From assembly GCA_017960525.1 (NCBI GenBank), contig JAGCZA010000084.1, positions 1-64,000 of the forward strand: a DNA stretch of 64,000 nt, given 5' to 3'. The DNA is from Prevotella sp. (GTDB lineage Bacteria; Bacteroidota; Bacteroidia; Bacteroidales; Bacteroidaceae). Below the pieces are notes generated by a model. It searched no databases. It was not told the origin of the DNA and worked only from the letters and a program-made list of their open reading frames with translations. Position numbers and translations under genes: made by a program. Positions 8,073 through 17,319 of the stretch are shown here, in pieces (the stretch's first letter is position 1; every line of letters starts with the position of its first letter).

Positions 8073-9890
8073 ATGAACAGCACCATCAGCCAACGACTGG
8101 CCGACCTGCGCGACGTGATGCGCCGCGAGCATCTGGCAGCCTTCATCTTCCCCAGCACCGACCCCCACCAGGGCGAGTACGTGCCCGACCACTGGAAAGG
8201 GCGCGAGTTTATCAGCGGCTTCAACGGCTCGGCAGGCACCGCCGTAGTCACGCTCAACGCGGCTGCCTTGTGGACCGACAGCCGCTACTTCATTGCCGCC
8301 GAGGAACAACTGCGCGGCACGGAATTCCAGCTGATGAAGCTGAAGATTGAGGGCACGCCAACCATCGCCGAGTGGATTGGTGCCCAACTCTCAACCCTCA
8401 ACCCCCAACCCTCAACAGAAGTGGGTGTCGACGGGATGTGCTGTTCGGCCAACTATGTGAAAGAACTGACCACCGAACTGCGCAAGGCGGGCGGGCTGAC
8501 GCTGCGCACCAATCTGGACCCACTGGCACAGACGTGGTACGGCAGGCCGCCCATTCCCACAAACCCCGTCGAAATCTACCCGATGGAATACGCCGGCGAG
8601 TCGGCACGCGACAAAATCTCACGCCTGCGCCAGGCCCTCCACCGCGAACACGCCGACGGTATGCTTATGGCTTCGCTCGACGACATCGCCTGGACGCTCA
8701 ACCTGCGCGGCACCGACGTGCACTGCACACCCCTCTTCGTCTCCTATCTGCTCATTTCGTCGACCGACACCACTTTATATATATATAAGGAGAAACTCAC
8801 GCCCGAAGTCGCCGCCTATCTCCAGCAGGAGGGTGTGAAAATCGATGACTACGCCAACGTAGGGAAAGGCTTGGACGCTTACTTCGAGTACAGCATCCTG
8901 CTCGACCCCGACGAGGTGAACCACACACTCTTCAACCGGGTGAAACGCGGCGGCAGCAGCACCCGCAGCGCGGTAGAGATAGTGGAGGCCGAAAGCCCCG
9001 TCAAGCGGATGAAGACGGTAAAGAACACCACGGAGATTGCTGGTTTTCGGCGCGCCATGCTGAAGGACGGCATCGCGATGGTGCGCTTCCTGAAGTGGCT
9101 CGACGAGGCCGATGTCAGCCGTGAAAGCGAACTTTCCATAGACCGCAAACTCACGTCGCTGCGGGCCGAACAGCCGCTTTTCCGCGACATTTCCTTCGAC
9201 ACCATCGCGGCCTACGGCGAGCATGGGGCCATCGTCCACTACGAGCCGACGCCCGCAACCGACATCCCGCTGCGCCCCGAGGGGCTGCTCCTGCTCGACA
9301 GCGGGGCGCAGTTCCTCGACGGCACCACCGACATCACGCGAACCATCGCCCTGGGGCCGCTCACCGACGAGATGCGCCACGTCTATACGCTGGTGCTCAA
9401 GGGTCACATCCAGATAGAACTCTGCAAGTTCCCGTCGGGCAGCAGCGGCACGCAAATCGACATCCTGGCCCGCCAGTATATGTGGCGCGAAGGTCTCTCC
9501 TATCTGCACGGCACAGGCCACGGCGTGGGCACCTATCTGAGCGTGCACGAAGGGCCTCACCAGTTCCGTTTGGAGTGGAAGCCGGCACCGCTCGTCGCCG
9601 GCATGACCATCACCGACGAGCCGGGCATCTATCTGCCCGGACGCTTTGGCGCACGCATCGAGAACACGCTGCTCATCACGCCCTATATGGAGACGGAGTT
9701 CGGCCAGTTCCTGCAATTCGAGCCGCTCACGCTCTGCCCCATCGACAAGCGTCCCATCGACGCCGCAATGCTTCTCCCGGAAGAACGGCAGTGGCTCGAC
9801 GACTACCACCAGACGGTCTACGACCGCCTTTCGCCCCACCTCGACGACGACGAGAAGGCCTGGCTGAAAAAGGCCTGCGCCCCACTTTAA
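8073..9890 (+). CDS. Xaa-Pro aminopeptidase (aminopeptidase P, M24B)
   Basis: 605 residues, the three-domain long form of aminopeptidase P. Two creatinase-like N-terminal domains (about 1-130 and 165-310) precede the pita-bread catalytic domain. The five metal ligands are visible: D409 (LLLDSG), D420 (TTDITR), H483 (GTGHGVG), E516 (TDEPGIY) and E530 (ARIENT). It removes N-terminal residues ahead of proline. There is no signal peptide, so it should be cytosolic and finish peptides made by proline-specific enzymes such as the DPP IV encoded downstream. Residues around 108-115 (LNPQPST) come from a CAACCCT heptamer repeat inserted in frame. Confidence 0.95.
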   Translation: MNSTISQRLADLRDVMRREHLAAFIFPSTDPHQGEYVPDHWKGREFISGFNGSAGTAVVTLNAAALWTDSRYFIAAEEQLRGTEFQLMKLKIEGTPTIAEWIGAQLSTLNPQPSTEVGVDGMCCSANYVKELTTELRKAGGLTLRTNLDPLAQTWYGRPPIPTNPVEIYPMEYAGESARDKISRLRQALHREHADGMLMASLDDIAWTLNLRGTDVHCTPLFVSYLLISSTDTTLYIYKEKLTPEVAAYLQQEGVKIDDYANVGKGLDAYFEYSILLDPDEVNHTLFNRVKRGGSSTRSAVEIVEAESPVKRMKTVKNTTEIAGFRRAMLKDGIAMVRFLKWLDEADVSRESELSIDRKLTSLRAEQPLFRDISFDTIAAYGEHGAIVHYEPTPATDIPLRPEGLLLLDSGAQFLDGTTDITRTIALGPLTDEMRHVYTLVLKGHIQIELCKFPSGSSGTQIDILARQYMWREGLSYLHGTGHGVGTYLSVHEGPHQFRLEWKPAPLVAGMTITDEPGIYLPGRFGARIENTLLITPYMETEFGQFLQFEPLTLCPIDKRPIDAAMLLPEERQWLDDYHQTVYDRLSPHLDDDEKAWLKKACAPL

Positions 9891-9920
9891 CCGAATAGCA
9901 ACCCATTAACAATCAGAACA

Positions 9921-10697
9921 ATGAAAGAGATAATGACGAAAGTATTGTTCGTGGCAGCACTTCTGCCATTCATGCTGGCCTGCACCGGCGGACAGACGGG
10001 AACCTCAGGCAGCACCGCACCAACCGACAGCGTCTGCTTCAACTTCGAGGACGACCAGATTGTCTGCAACATCAAGGCCGACGTGCCATCGCCAGAGCTG
10101 GCTTTGGCCGTGGGCGAATGGCTCGACGAGCAGTTGGGCGGCTGCTACGACGGCGACGCCCGCGATATGCAGGCACTCATCGACTTCTACGGCCACGCCT
10201 GGAGCGACACGCTCCGCAATGCCGCAGAGGAAGTGCTCGGCATGATAACCGAGTTCGACGCCACGATGGAGAAGGATTACGAGACAGACCGCTTCGTCAC
10301 CTATACGCTGAACACCTGCCTGGGGCTGGGCGGCGCCCATCCCACCAGCTCCGTCATAGGGGTCACCTTCCGCAAGAGCGATGGCCGCCGGCTGGACTGG
10401 GACATTGTGCGCAACTATTTCGGCTATCGCATCAAGGAAATCATCAAGGACAAACTGACCGATTACTTTGAAGTCGGCACCGATGAAGAGCTGGAAGAGT
10501 GTCTGTTCGAGATTCCTGCTTACAACATCCCCCTACCCCAGACGCCTCCCTTCTTCACCGAAAATGGTGTGTCATTCATCTACCAGCAATACGAAATATC
10601 CGCCTACGCCTACGGCATGCCCAACGACGTCATCCCCTACGACACCATCCACCCCCTGCTCACCGGCCAGGCCAAACGCCTCATCGAGGGATTGTGA
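9921..10697 (+). CDS. RsiV/DUF3298 family lipoprotein
   Basis: 258 residues. The short signal peptide ends in a lipobox-like FMLAC, giving a probable lipoprotein. The start could be ATG 9921 or ATG 9933. The C-terminal half carries the DUF3298 signature (VSFIYQQYEISAYAYGMP, then a proline-rich end), known from RsiV-type and lysozyme-binding proteins. The N-terminal half has the companion DUF4163-like pattern. No transmembrane or sigma-binding segment is present, so it is not an RsiV anti-sigma factor itself. It is probably a surface or periplasmic binding protein. The hairpin at 10704-10733 follows its stop. Confidence 0.8.
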   Translation: MKEIMTKVLFVAALLPFMLACTGGQTGTSGSTAPTDSVCFNFEDDQIVCNIKADVPSPELALAVGEWLDEQLGGCYDGDARDMQALIDFYGHAWSDTLRNAAEEVLGMITEFDATMEKDYETDRFVTYTLNTCLGLGGAHPTSSVIGVTFRKSDGRRLDWDIVRNYFGYRIKEIIKDKLTDYFEVGTDEELEECLFEIPAYNIPLPQTPPFFTENGVSFIYQQYEISAYAYGMPNDVIPYDTIHPLLTGQAKRLIEGL

Positions 10698-10703
10698 ACC
10701 ATT

Positions 10704-10733
10704 CAGACTAATGGCAGTTATGTGATTAGTCTG
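10704..10733. terminator. Inverted repeat after the DUF3298 gene
   Basis: CAGACTAAT (10704-10712) and ATTAGTCTG (10725-10733) form a perfect 9-bp stem with a 12-nt loop just after the stop at 10697. No clear T-run follows, so termination activity is an inference. Confidence 0.5.
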
Positions 10734-10752
10734 ACAATTAATGGCAATGTGT

Positions 10753-11847
10753 ATGAAAAGAAAATTATTCTGTGAGAGGTTCTTGAATGGTTGGAGACGT
10801 GTCTTCTTCCTGCTGCTATTTCTATCTGGGGCGTTTGATCTGTATTCTCAGATATACAGTTCCTTAATCTCAGATATGGTTCATAACGACAAGTATCTGT
10901 ATATGGCAACGGAAAAGGGGCTTGTGGTGATGGACAAAAAGACACTTAAGCAAGAAATTCACGTCAAAGGCGATGTGCTGAAGGAAGCCCCGTCATCTTT
11001 ATTCTTGAGGGGCGACACGCTCTGGGTAGGGCAAAGAGGCAGTTGGATTACAAAATTCTGCGGTGACAGTTCGTACTCGTTCCGAGTGACTGGCTTGAAC
11101 TTCTGGTGTGAAGGCGGAGCTCCAAGTATAATTCGTGTCGGGCCTCAGAACGAACTTATTATGGCCATCATAAGCTTTCTCATCAGGGTTGAGAATGAAT
11201 GTGTTGAGGAAGATTATATGTTGTCACCTCATCTGTTTACAGAAGATTTTATTACTGGCATGGAATTCGACTCCACAGGAGCACTATGGATTTCAAATAA
11301 AGTAAGTGAAAAAAAATTCGTATTGTGCCGCTATACCAAGGAGGGCGGAGTGGAGTTCATTCCAACTGAATTCGATCGTTTAAACACGTTGGAAGTAGAT
11401 GGCGATGACAACATCTGGCTTGCCAGCGACTTCTGTGTGACAAAATACGACGGAACCCATTTCCCAATTATTTTGAGGACAGGCTCTTCGCCCATTGAAG
11501 AAATACAATTCGACAAACAAGGCGTACTGTGGATTCTTTGCAGAGACGGCATGCTGAAATCATTCGACGGAGAAACTTGTACAGACTTTTCTTTTCCATT
11601 GAGCAGCAAGGAACAATTTAGACGGATGGATGTCGACGACAGCTACATCTACATATCCACCAACAAACGGTTACTGATATTCCACGACGGTGAGTTCTCT
11701 AACGTGGAAGTGGTTTCTGAATCTTCTGCCATTGAGGATGTGCAACTCTGCAAGGACAGCCGTATGCCAGAGCGCATTTATAATCTCGCAGGACAAAGAG
11801 TTGGAGCAACATACAAGGGAATAAAGATAAACAAAGTAATACGATGA
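10753..11847 (+). CDS. Secreted propeller-like protein, copy 1 of a tandem pair
   Basis: 364 residues from ATG 10753. That start is preferred over ATG 10741 because it aligns with the start of the downstream paralog (both MK-K-LFC-RF). The signal peptide ends near LYSQ. The body shows repeated GxLWISN, DNIWLASD and GVLWILCRDG motifs, as in two-component regulator propeller blades, but there is no kinase or transmembrane domain. The C-terminus carries IYNLAGQRV followed by KGIKINKVI, a tail common on secreted Prevotella proteins and reminiscent of type IX sorting domains. The role is unknown. Confidence 0.75.
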   Translation: MKRKLFCERFLNGWRRVFFLLLFLSGAFDLYSQIYSSLISDMVHNDKYLYMATEKGLVVMDKKTLKQEIHVKGDVLKEAPSSLFLRGDTLWVGQRGSWITKFCGDSSYSFRVTGLNFWCEGGAPSIIRVGPQNELIMAIISFLIRVENECVEEDYMLSPHLFTEDFITGMEFDSTGALWISNKVSEKKFVLCRYTKEGGVEFIPTEFDRLNTLEVDGDDNIWLASDFCVTKYDGTHFPIILRTGSSPIEEIQFDKQGVLWILCRDGMLKSFDGETCTDFSFPLSSKEQFRRMDVDDSYIYISTNKRLLIFHDGEFSNVEVVSESSAIEDVQLCKDSRMPERIYNLAGQRVGATYKGIKINKVIR

Positions 11848-11875
11848 AGAAGATTTTAACTTTTGGGGTGGCCCT
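11844..11875 (+). repeat. Duplicated first 32 bp of the dpp4 gene
   Basis: These 32 bases are identical to the first 32 bases of the DPP IV gene at 12919-12950. Here they encode only MKKILTFGVAL and then stop. The ATG overlaps the stop of propeller copy 1, and the stop (TGA) overlaps the start of copy 2 as ATGA. This marks the junction of a tandem duplication. Confidence 0.95.
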
Positions 11876-12922
11876 ATGAAAAAAAGATTATTCTGTAAGA
11901 GATTTTTGGGCGGTTTCCTCCTGATATTATTACTTTCAGGAACGATTAACCTATATTCTCAAAATATGACCCATGACGAAAAATATCTGTATAGAGCAAC
12001 GTCTAAGGGTCTTATGGTGATTGACAAGCAGACTTACGAGCAGAAGGTGTACGTCAAAGGCGATGTACTGATGGACACTCCTTCGTCTTTATTCTTGAGG
12101 GGCGATACGCTCTGGGTAGGGCAACGAGGCAGTTGGATTACAAAACTCTGCGGTGACAGTTTGTACTCGTTTAGAGTGGAGGGAATAGATGAATTCTATT
12201 CTGGTGGATCTCCACAAATAATCTGCATCGGGCCTGATGGTGACCTATTTATGGCTATGTTAGACCATCTTATCAGGGTTGAGGATGAGTATGCGGTGGA
12301 AGAACTTTGGATTCCAACAGCAGTTTTAGAGGAGGAAATTACCGGTATGGATTTTGACTCCAAAGGAACACTTTGGATTACAAGCATGGGAAGTGTAAAA
12401 GAGTCTGCACTATGTCGATATACAAAGGAGGGCGGTTTGGAATTTGTCACTACAGATTTCGGCAGTTTCAGAGCGTTGGATATTGATGAAAATGACAACA
12501 TCTGGCTTGCCAGTAATTACTGTGTGGTAAAATATGATGGAAACAATTTTTCAAGCATATTGAGGACAGGGTCTCTTATTGAAAAAATAAGATTCGACAC
12601 TCAAGGCGTGCTGTGGATTCTTTGCAGAGACGGCGTGCTGAAATCATTCGACGGCAATAATTGTACAGACTTTTCGTTTACATTGGAAAACAAGGAACAC
12701 TTTCGACGGATGGATGTCGATAACGACTGCATCTACATATCCACCAACAAACGGTTACTGATATTCCACGACGGCGAGTTCTCTAACTTGGAAGTGTCTT
12801 CTGCCATCGAGGAGGTGCAACTCTGCAAGGACAGCCGTATGCCAGAGCGCATTTATAATCTCGCAGGGCAAAGAGTTGGAGCAACATACAAGGGAATAAA
12901 GATAAACAAAGTAATACGATGA
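11876..12922 (+). CDS. Secreted propeller-like protein, copy 2 of a tandem pair
   Basis: 348 residues, a paralog of the gene just upstream with the same blade motifs (GTLWITS, DNIWLAS, GVLWILCRDG) and an identical C-terminal tail (IYNLAGQRV...KGIKINKVI). The 5' two thirds differ at many positions, but the last 130 bp or so are almost identical to copy 1, which suggests local gene conversion. It starts directly on the duplicated dpp4 fragment and probably relies on translation through it. Its own stop overlaps the dpp4 start as ATGA at 12919. The function is unknown. A propeller may serve protein or glycan binding outside the cell. Confidence 0.75.
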   Translation: MKKRLFCKRFLGGFLLILLLSGTINLYSQNMTHDEKYLYRATSKGLMVIDKQTYEQKVYVKGDVLMDTPSSLFLRGDTLWVGQRGSWITKLCGDSLYSFRVEGIDEFYSGGSPQIICIGPDGDLFMAMLDHLIRVEDEYAVEELWIPTAVLEEEITGMDFDSKGTLWITSMGSVKESALCRYTKEGGLEFVTTDFGSFRALDIDENDNIWLASNYCVVKYDGNNFSSILRTGSLIEKIRFDTQGVLWILCRDGVLKSFDGNNCTDFSFTLENKEHFRRMDVDNDCIYISTNKRLLIFHDGEFSNLEVSSAIEEVQLCKDSRMPERIYNLAGQRVGATYKGIKINKVIR

Positions 12923-15126
12923 AGAAGATTTTAACTTTTGGGGTGGCCCTTCTGCTGGCAGCCACCCAGGTATGGGCTGGCAAGAGCCTGCAATTGACCG
13001 ACATTACTGGCGGAGCCTTCCGCGAACAGACGCTGGCGGCTGTGGAGCCGATGGCCGACGGCGAGAGCTACACCCAAATCAGCAGCGACAGACGGCAGAT
13101 AGTGAAATACTCGTTCCGCACGGGCAAGCAGACCGCCGTGCTCTTCGACGCGCAAACGGCACGCGGGCCGAAGGTGGAGCTCGTGGACGGCTACATCATG
13201 AGTCCCGACGGCAAGACGATGCTCATACAGACAGAGACGAAAAGCATCTACCGACGCTCGTTCACCGCCGTCTACTACCTCTTCAGCATCGCCAACAACA
13301 AACTGGAACCGCTCAGCGACGGCGGACCGCAGCAGACGCCCATCTTCTCGCCCGACGGCACTCAGGTGGCCTTCGTGCGTGACAACAACATCTTCCTGGT
13401 GAAACTGCTCTATGGCAACGCCGAGAGCCAGGTGACCAAGGACGGCAAGTTCAACGAGGTCATCAACGGCCTGCCCGACTGGGTGAACGAGGAGGAGTTT
13501 TCCTTCAACAGTTCGATGGTGTTCTCAGCCGACTCGCGCCAGATCGTGTGGGTGCGCTACGACGAGAGCCAGGTCAAGGAGTACTCAATGTCCCTGTTCA
13601 AGGGACTGAAGCCTGAGCGCGAGGAGTACAAGACCTACCCCGGCTTCTACACCTACAAGTACCCGAAGCCCGGCGAACAGAACGCGAAGGTCCAGGTGAT
13701 GAGTTACGACATCAAGAGCCACCAGACGCGCACGATGCAACTGCCCCTCGACGCCGACGGCTACATCCCCCGCATCAAAATGACCAGCGACCCGCAGAAG
13801 GTGGCCGTCTTCACCCTGAACCGCCACCAGGACGACCTGAAAATCTATATGGCCAACCCGCTCTCCACCCTCTGCCAGCTGGTCATCGACGACAAGGTGG
13901 ACAAGTACATCAACGAGGACGTGTTTGCCCAAGTGAAGATAACCGACCACAACATCGTCCTCACCAGCGAGCGCGACGGCTACAACCACATCTACCTCTA
14001 CAACCTGAACGGCCAACAGCAGCGCAAGGTGGGCGACAGCCACACCATCGTCACCAGCGTCTATGGCTACGACGAATCGTCGGGCGACCTTTACTATGCC
14101 GCCCTGAACGGCAACCCTACCAACCAAAAAGTGTACGTCAGCCACAAAAACGGAAAGACCGATTGTCTGACACCAAAGGACGGATGGAACACTGCCATCT
14201 TCTCACGCGACTTCAAGAACTTCATCTGCACTTGGAGCGACCTGAACCACCCCTCCGTCTATACGCTGTGCAACAATCAGGGCAAGGTGCTGTCTACCAT
14301 CATTGACAACAAGAGGCTGGCCGACGAGTATTCCTCATACGGGATGGGCACCAAGGAACTTTTCTCCTTCACCACATCTGAGGACATTAAGCTGAACGGC
14401 TGGATTGTCAAGCCTGCCAGTTTCGATGCCAACAGGAAATATCCCGTGGTGATGTACCAGTACGGCGGCCCCGGCAACCAGCAGGTGCGCAATGCTTGGG
14501 GCGTCGGCATGAACGGACAGGGAGCCATCTTTGAACAGTACTTGGCACAGCAGGGCTACATCTGCGTCTGTGTGGACAACCGTGGCACCGGCGGGCGTGG
14601 CGCCGAGTTCGAGAAGTGCACTTATCTGCGCTTGGGCGAACTGGAGGCGAAAGACCAGGTGGAGACCGCCCTGTGGCTGGGCCGGCAGAGTTACGTCGAC
14701 AAGGAGCGCATCGCCATCTGGGGTTGGAGTTACGGCGGATGGAACACGCTGATGTCGATGTCCGAGGGTCGCCCGGTGTTCTGCTGCGGCGTAGCCATAG
14801 CCCCGCCCACGTGCTGGCGCTACTACGACACCATCTACACCGAGCGTTTCATGCGCACGCCGCAGGAGAACGCACAAGGCTACGACGAGGTGTGCCCCAT
14901 CGCTCGCGCCGACAAGCTGCACGGTGCCCTGCTGCTCTGCCACGGACTGGCCGACGACAATGTGCACTACCAGAACACGGCGGAATATGTCGAAGCACTG
15001 GTGCAGGCCGACAAGGATTTCCGCCAACTGGTCTACACCAACCGCAACCACAGCATCTTCGGCGGCAACACCCGCAACCACCTTTTCCGCCAGTGCGTGA
15101 ACTTCTTCAACGACAATCTGAAATAA
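12919..15126 (+). CDS. Dipeptidyl peptidase IV (S9B serine peptidase)
   Basis: 735 residues, the usual length for bacterial DPP IV. A signal peptide ends near VWAG. The N-terminal eight-bladed propeller (about 70-470) includes the DWVNEEEF segment that carries the substrate-binding Glu pair. The alpha/beta hydrolase domain has the nucleophile Ser604 in GWSYGG, an Asp at 679/680 in GLADDNVHY and His711 in NRNHSIFGG. The enzyme releases X-Pro dipeptides in the periplasm, as in the Porphyromonas homologue. Copies of its first 32 bp and its last 140 bp or so occur elsewhere in the window (11844-11875 and 18057-18192). Confidence 0.95.
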   Translation: MKKILTFGVALLLAATQVWAGKSLQLTDITGGAFREQTLAAVEPMADGESYTQISSDRRQIVKYSFRTGKQTAVLFDAQTARGPKVELVDGYIMSPDGKTMLIQTETKSIYRRSFTAVYYLFSIANNKLEPLSDGGPQQTPIFSPDGTQVAFVRDNNIFLVKLLYGNAESQVTKDGKFNEVINGLPDWVNEEEFSFNSSMVFSADSRQIVWVRYDESQVKEYSMSLFKGLKPEREEYKTYPGFYTYKYPKPGEQNAKVQVMSYDIKSHQTRTMQLPLDADGYIPRIKMTSDPQKVAVFTLNRHQDDLKIYMANPLSTLCQLVIDDKVDKYINEDVFAQVKITDHNIVLTSERDGYNHIYLYNLNGQQQRKVGDSHTIVTSVYGYDESSGDLYYAALNGNPTNQKVYVSHKNGKTDCLTPKDGWNTAIFSRDFKNFICTWSDLNHPSVYTLCNNQGKVLSTIIDNKRLADEYSSYGMGTKELFSFTTSEDIKLNGWIVKPASFDANRKYPVVMYQYGGPGNQQVRNAWGVGMNGQGAIFEQYLAQQGYICVCVDNRGTGGRGAEFEKCTYLRLGELEAKDQVETALWLGRQSYVDKERIAIWGWSYGGWNTLMSMSEGRPVFCCGVAIAPPTCWRYYDTIYTERFMRTPQENAQGYDEVCPIARADKLHGALLLCHGLADDNVHYQNTAEYVEALVQADKDFRQLVYTNRNHSIFGGNTRNHLFRQCVNFFNDNLK

Positions 15127-15135
15127 GAGCAGAAT

Positions 15136-16380
15136 ATGAATCAAGGAATATTGTCACGTTTCACTTTAGACAGGGTGGCCACCGCTGCTGTGGCGATATG
15201 GCTGGCAGCCCAGATAGTGTGCATCATTGTTTTCTGGGGTCAGCCGCAATACAGTGATGCTGACATCTACCAGACATTTGCATACGACTGCTATTGCCGA
15301 GGGATGTGGTATCCTATGGAGGAGCAACTGTACGAAGCCTTTATCTTCAACCCCGGCTATGTGAACTTCCTCGTCTTGCAGTTGCACCTCTTTGGTTCGT
15401 TTCTCTATAACGGCATCATCGGCCTTGTGCTGAATGTCGCCCTGCTATTCTCCATCAGGGCAATTGTTGGCAGTTTGGTCGGTGACAGGGCCAAGCAATG
15501 GGCCACCGTGTTCTTCTGCCTCTTGTCAAGCAATTGGTTTTTCGTTGTCCTCACGCTGACTGACTTGCTGTATGCAACCTTACTGTACGTCGGTCTTATG
15601 CTGATTCAGAAGAGACAAGGCCTGCTGGTTGCTTCCGCCTTGCTTATGTGCTATGCCAATTACATCAGGCCACTCTTCCCCATCTTCATCATCCCCATCC
15701 TGCTATATATGCTTTACAAGCATTTCGGATGGAGGCGAATTGCCGTCTACGTAGGCTCGTATGCCGTTTTCTCAGCATTGCTTACTTTTGCAGTCTTGAA
15801 CAACACATCCGCCCAAGGCAGCGCTGGCGGCACGACCCTTGGCTTCAATCTGGCGATGGGAGCAAACGACAAGATGAACGGCACGATGAACCACGCCGTC
15901 TTCGAGGAGGGCAACTACGGATATGTGGAAGGGCGGATGACAGCCTACGAAATGGACGCTTTTTGGAGGGATGGTGCCATCGGGTGGATTAAGAGCAACC
16001 TTCCCAAGTACTTGCTCTATGCCCCAGTAAAATTCTTCAGGCTGTGGTGGGGCGACTATTACCCCTACGGACCTCTCTACGGAGAGCAGATGATGGACGA
16101 GAGCACGTCGAAAGCCGATGTCGTGGGGAGGGCACTAAGAGTGGTCGGTTTCTCCCTCGTCTACTATGTCGTGATGGTGCTGTTCCTGGTCGCACTATGG
16201 AAACTGAGGAGGCGCCTGTTCGGTTATTGGGGCATCTTCCTCATCCCTGTCATATTGGGGTCGGCCATGCACATGGTGCTCTATGGCGCGCCAAGATACC
16301 ACTATCCCTATATGCCCATCGTGATAATGTATGCGTCAATGGCAGTACTGTCTTTTGAAAAGAAAAATTTCCTCCCCTGA
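15136..16380 (+). CDS. Polytopic membrane protein, GT-C glycosyltransferase-like
   Basis: 414 residues with about nine to ten hydrophobic helices and no signal peptide. An acidic motif (YSDADIYQ) follows the first helix, where GT-C enzymes of the PMT/ArnT type keep their catalytic Asp, and a large extracytoplasmic loop (about 230-290) holds GFNLAMGAND. These fit a transferase that uses a polyprenyl-phosphate sugar as donor. It starts 9 bp after the DPP IV stop and is followed by UbiA and HAD genes that could make such a donor. The family call is by pattern only. A flippase or another membrane function is possible. Confidence 0.65.
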   Translation: MNQGILSRFTLDRVATAAVAIWLAAQIVCIIVFWGQPQYSDADIYQTFAYDCYCRGMWYPMEEQLYEAFIFNPGYVNFLVLQLHLFGSFLYNGIIGLVLNVALLFSIRAIVGSLVGDRAKQWATVFFCLLSSNWFFVVLTLTDLLYATLLYVGLMLIQKRQGLLVASALLMCYANYIRPLFPIFIIPILLYMLYKHFGWRRIAVYVGSYAVFSALLTFAVLNNTSAQGSAGGTTLGFNLAMGANDKMNGTMNHAVFEEGNYGYVEGRMTAYEMDAFWRDGAIGWIKSNLPKYLLYAPVKFFRLWWGDYYPYGPLYGEQMMDESTSKADVVGRALRVVGFSLVYYVVMVLFLVALWKLRRRLFGYWGIFLIPVILGSAMHMVLYGAPRYHYPYMPIVIMYASMAVLSFEKKNFLP

Positions 16381-16400
16381 ACTACAGAAACCGGAAAGTC

Positions 16401-17318
16401 ATGAACAACACTACATACTTGTCCAGCCGCCCCCAATGGCTTAACATTCTCCATCTGTTGCGTCCTAGGCAGTGGGTGAAGAATTGCTTCGTCTTCCTGC
16501 CAATGTTTTTCGACGGGCGCATCACCGACTTGCAGTCGCTGGCCGGGGGTGTGGTGGGCTTTGCCTCGTTCAGCCTTGCCGCCAGTTCAGTCTATTGCCT
16601 CAACGACGTGCTCGATGCAGAGCAGGACCGCGCCCACCCCGTCAAATCTGCCCGCCCCATAGCGGCAGGCATACTGAAAAAGCAAGTTGGCGTAGCGGTT
16701 GCCTTGGCGTGTGCGGTTGGTGCTTTCCTACTGTGCCTGCTGCTACCTAATTGGCTTGCTGTCCTACAGGCAGCGGGCATCGTGCTGCTTTATCTGGCCA
16801 TCAACGTCCTCTACTGCTTCAAGTTGAAGCACATCGCCGTGATTGACGTCTTCATTATTGCCACAGGTTTTGTCCTGCGTTTACTCTATGGCGGAGTGGC
16901 GGGCGGCGTCAGTCTGACCCATTGGATAGTTCTGATGACATTTCTGCTGGCTCTCTTCCTGGCTTTTGCAAAGAGGCGCGATGATGTGGGCATCTATATT
17001 CAGACAGGACAGGCACCCAGAGAGAACGTCGTGCGCTACAACCTGGCTTTCATGGACCAGTCGCTGGGCATTGTCGCCACCATGACTATGATGTGCTATA
17101 TCCTCTTCACGGTCAGCCCCGATGTCGTGTCGCGTTTCGGAAGTTCCTATCTTTACCTAACGTCGGTGTTTGTGCTCGCTGCCATCATCCGCTATCTACA
17201 GCTCACCATAGTTGACCATCTGAGCGGCAGTCCCACAAAAATAGTCTTTGGTGACAGATTCATCCAGCTCTGCATCGTGGGCTGGATTCTGTCCTTCATC
17301 TTGATTATCTATCTCTGA
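16401..17318 (+). CDS. UbiA prenyltransferase, decaprenyl-phosphate phosphoribosyltransferase-like
   Basis: 305 residues, eight to nine membrane helices. The first Asp-rich motif is NDVLDAEQDRAHPVKSARPI, whose HP-K-RPIA ending is typical of the subfamily containing mycobacterial DPPR synthase (Rv3806c), which transfers 5-phosphoribose from PRPP to polyprenyl phosphate. The second motif region (about 190, KRRDDV) is also present. The HAD phosphatase gene starts one base after the stop, as expected if the 5-phosphate is removed next. The likely product is polyprenyl-phosphoryl-ribose (or a derivative) for the membrane transferase upstream. The lipid and sugar are inferred, not shown. Confidence 0.85.
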   Translation: MNNTTYLSSRPQWLNILHLLRPRQWVKNCFVFLPMFFDGRITDLQSLAGGVVGFASFSLAASSVYCLNDVLDAEQDRAHPVKSARPIAAGILKKQVGVAVALACAVGAFLLCLLLPNWLAVLQAAGIVLLYLAINVLYCFKLKHIAVIDVFIIATGFVLRLLYGGVAGGVSLTHWIVLMTFLLALFLAFAKRRDDVGIYIQTGQAPRENVVRYNLAFMDQSLGIVATMTMMCYILFTVSPDVVSRFGSSYLYLTSVFVLAAIIRYLQLTIVDHLSGSPTKIVFGDRFIQLCIVGWILSFILIIYL

Positions 17319-17319
17319 A

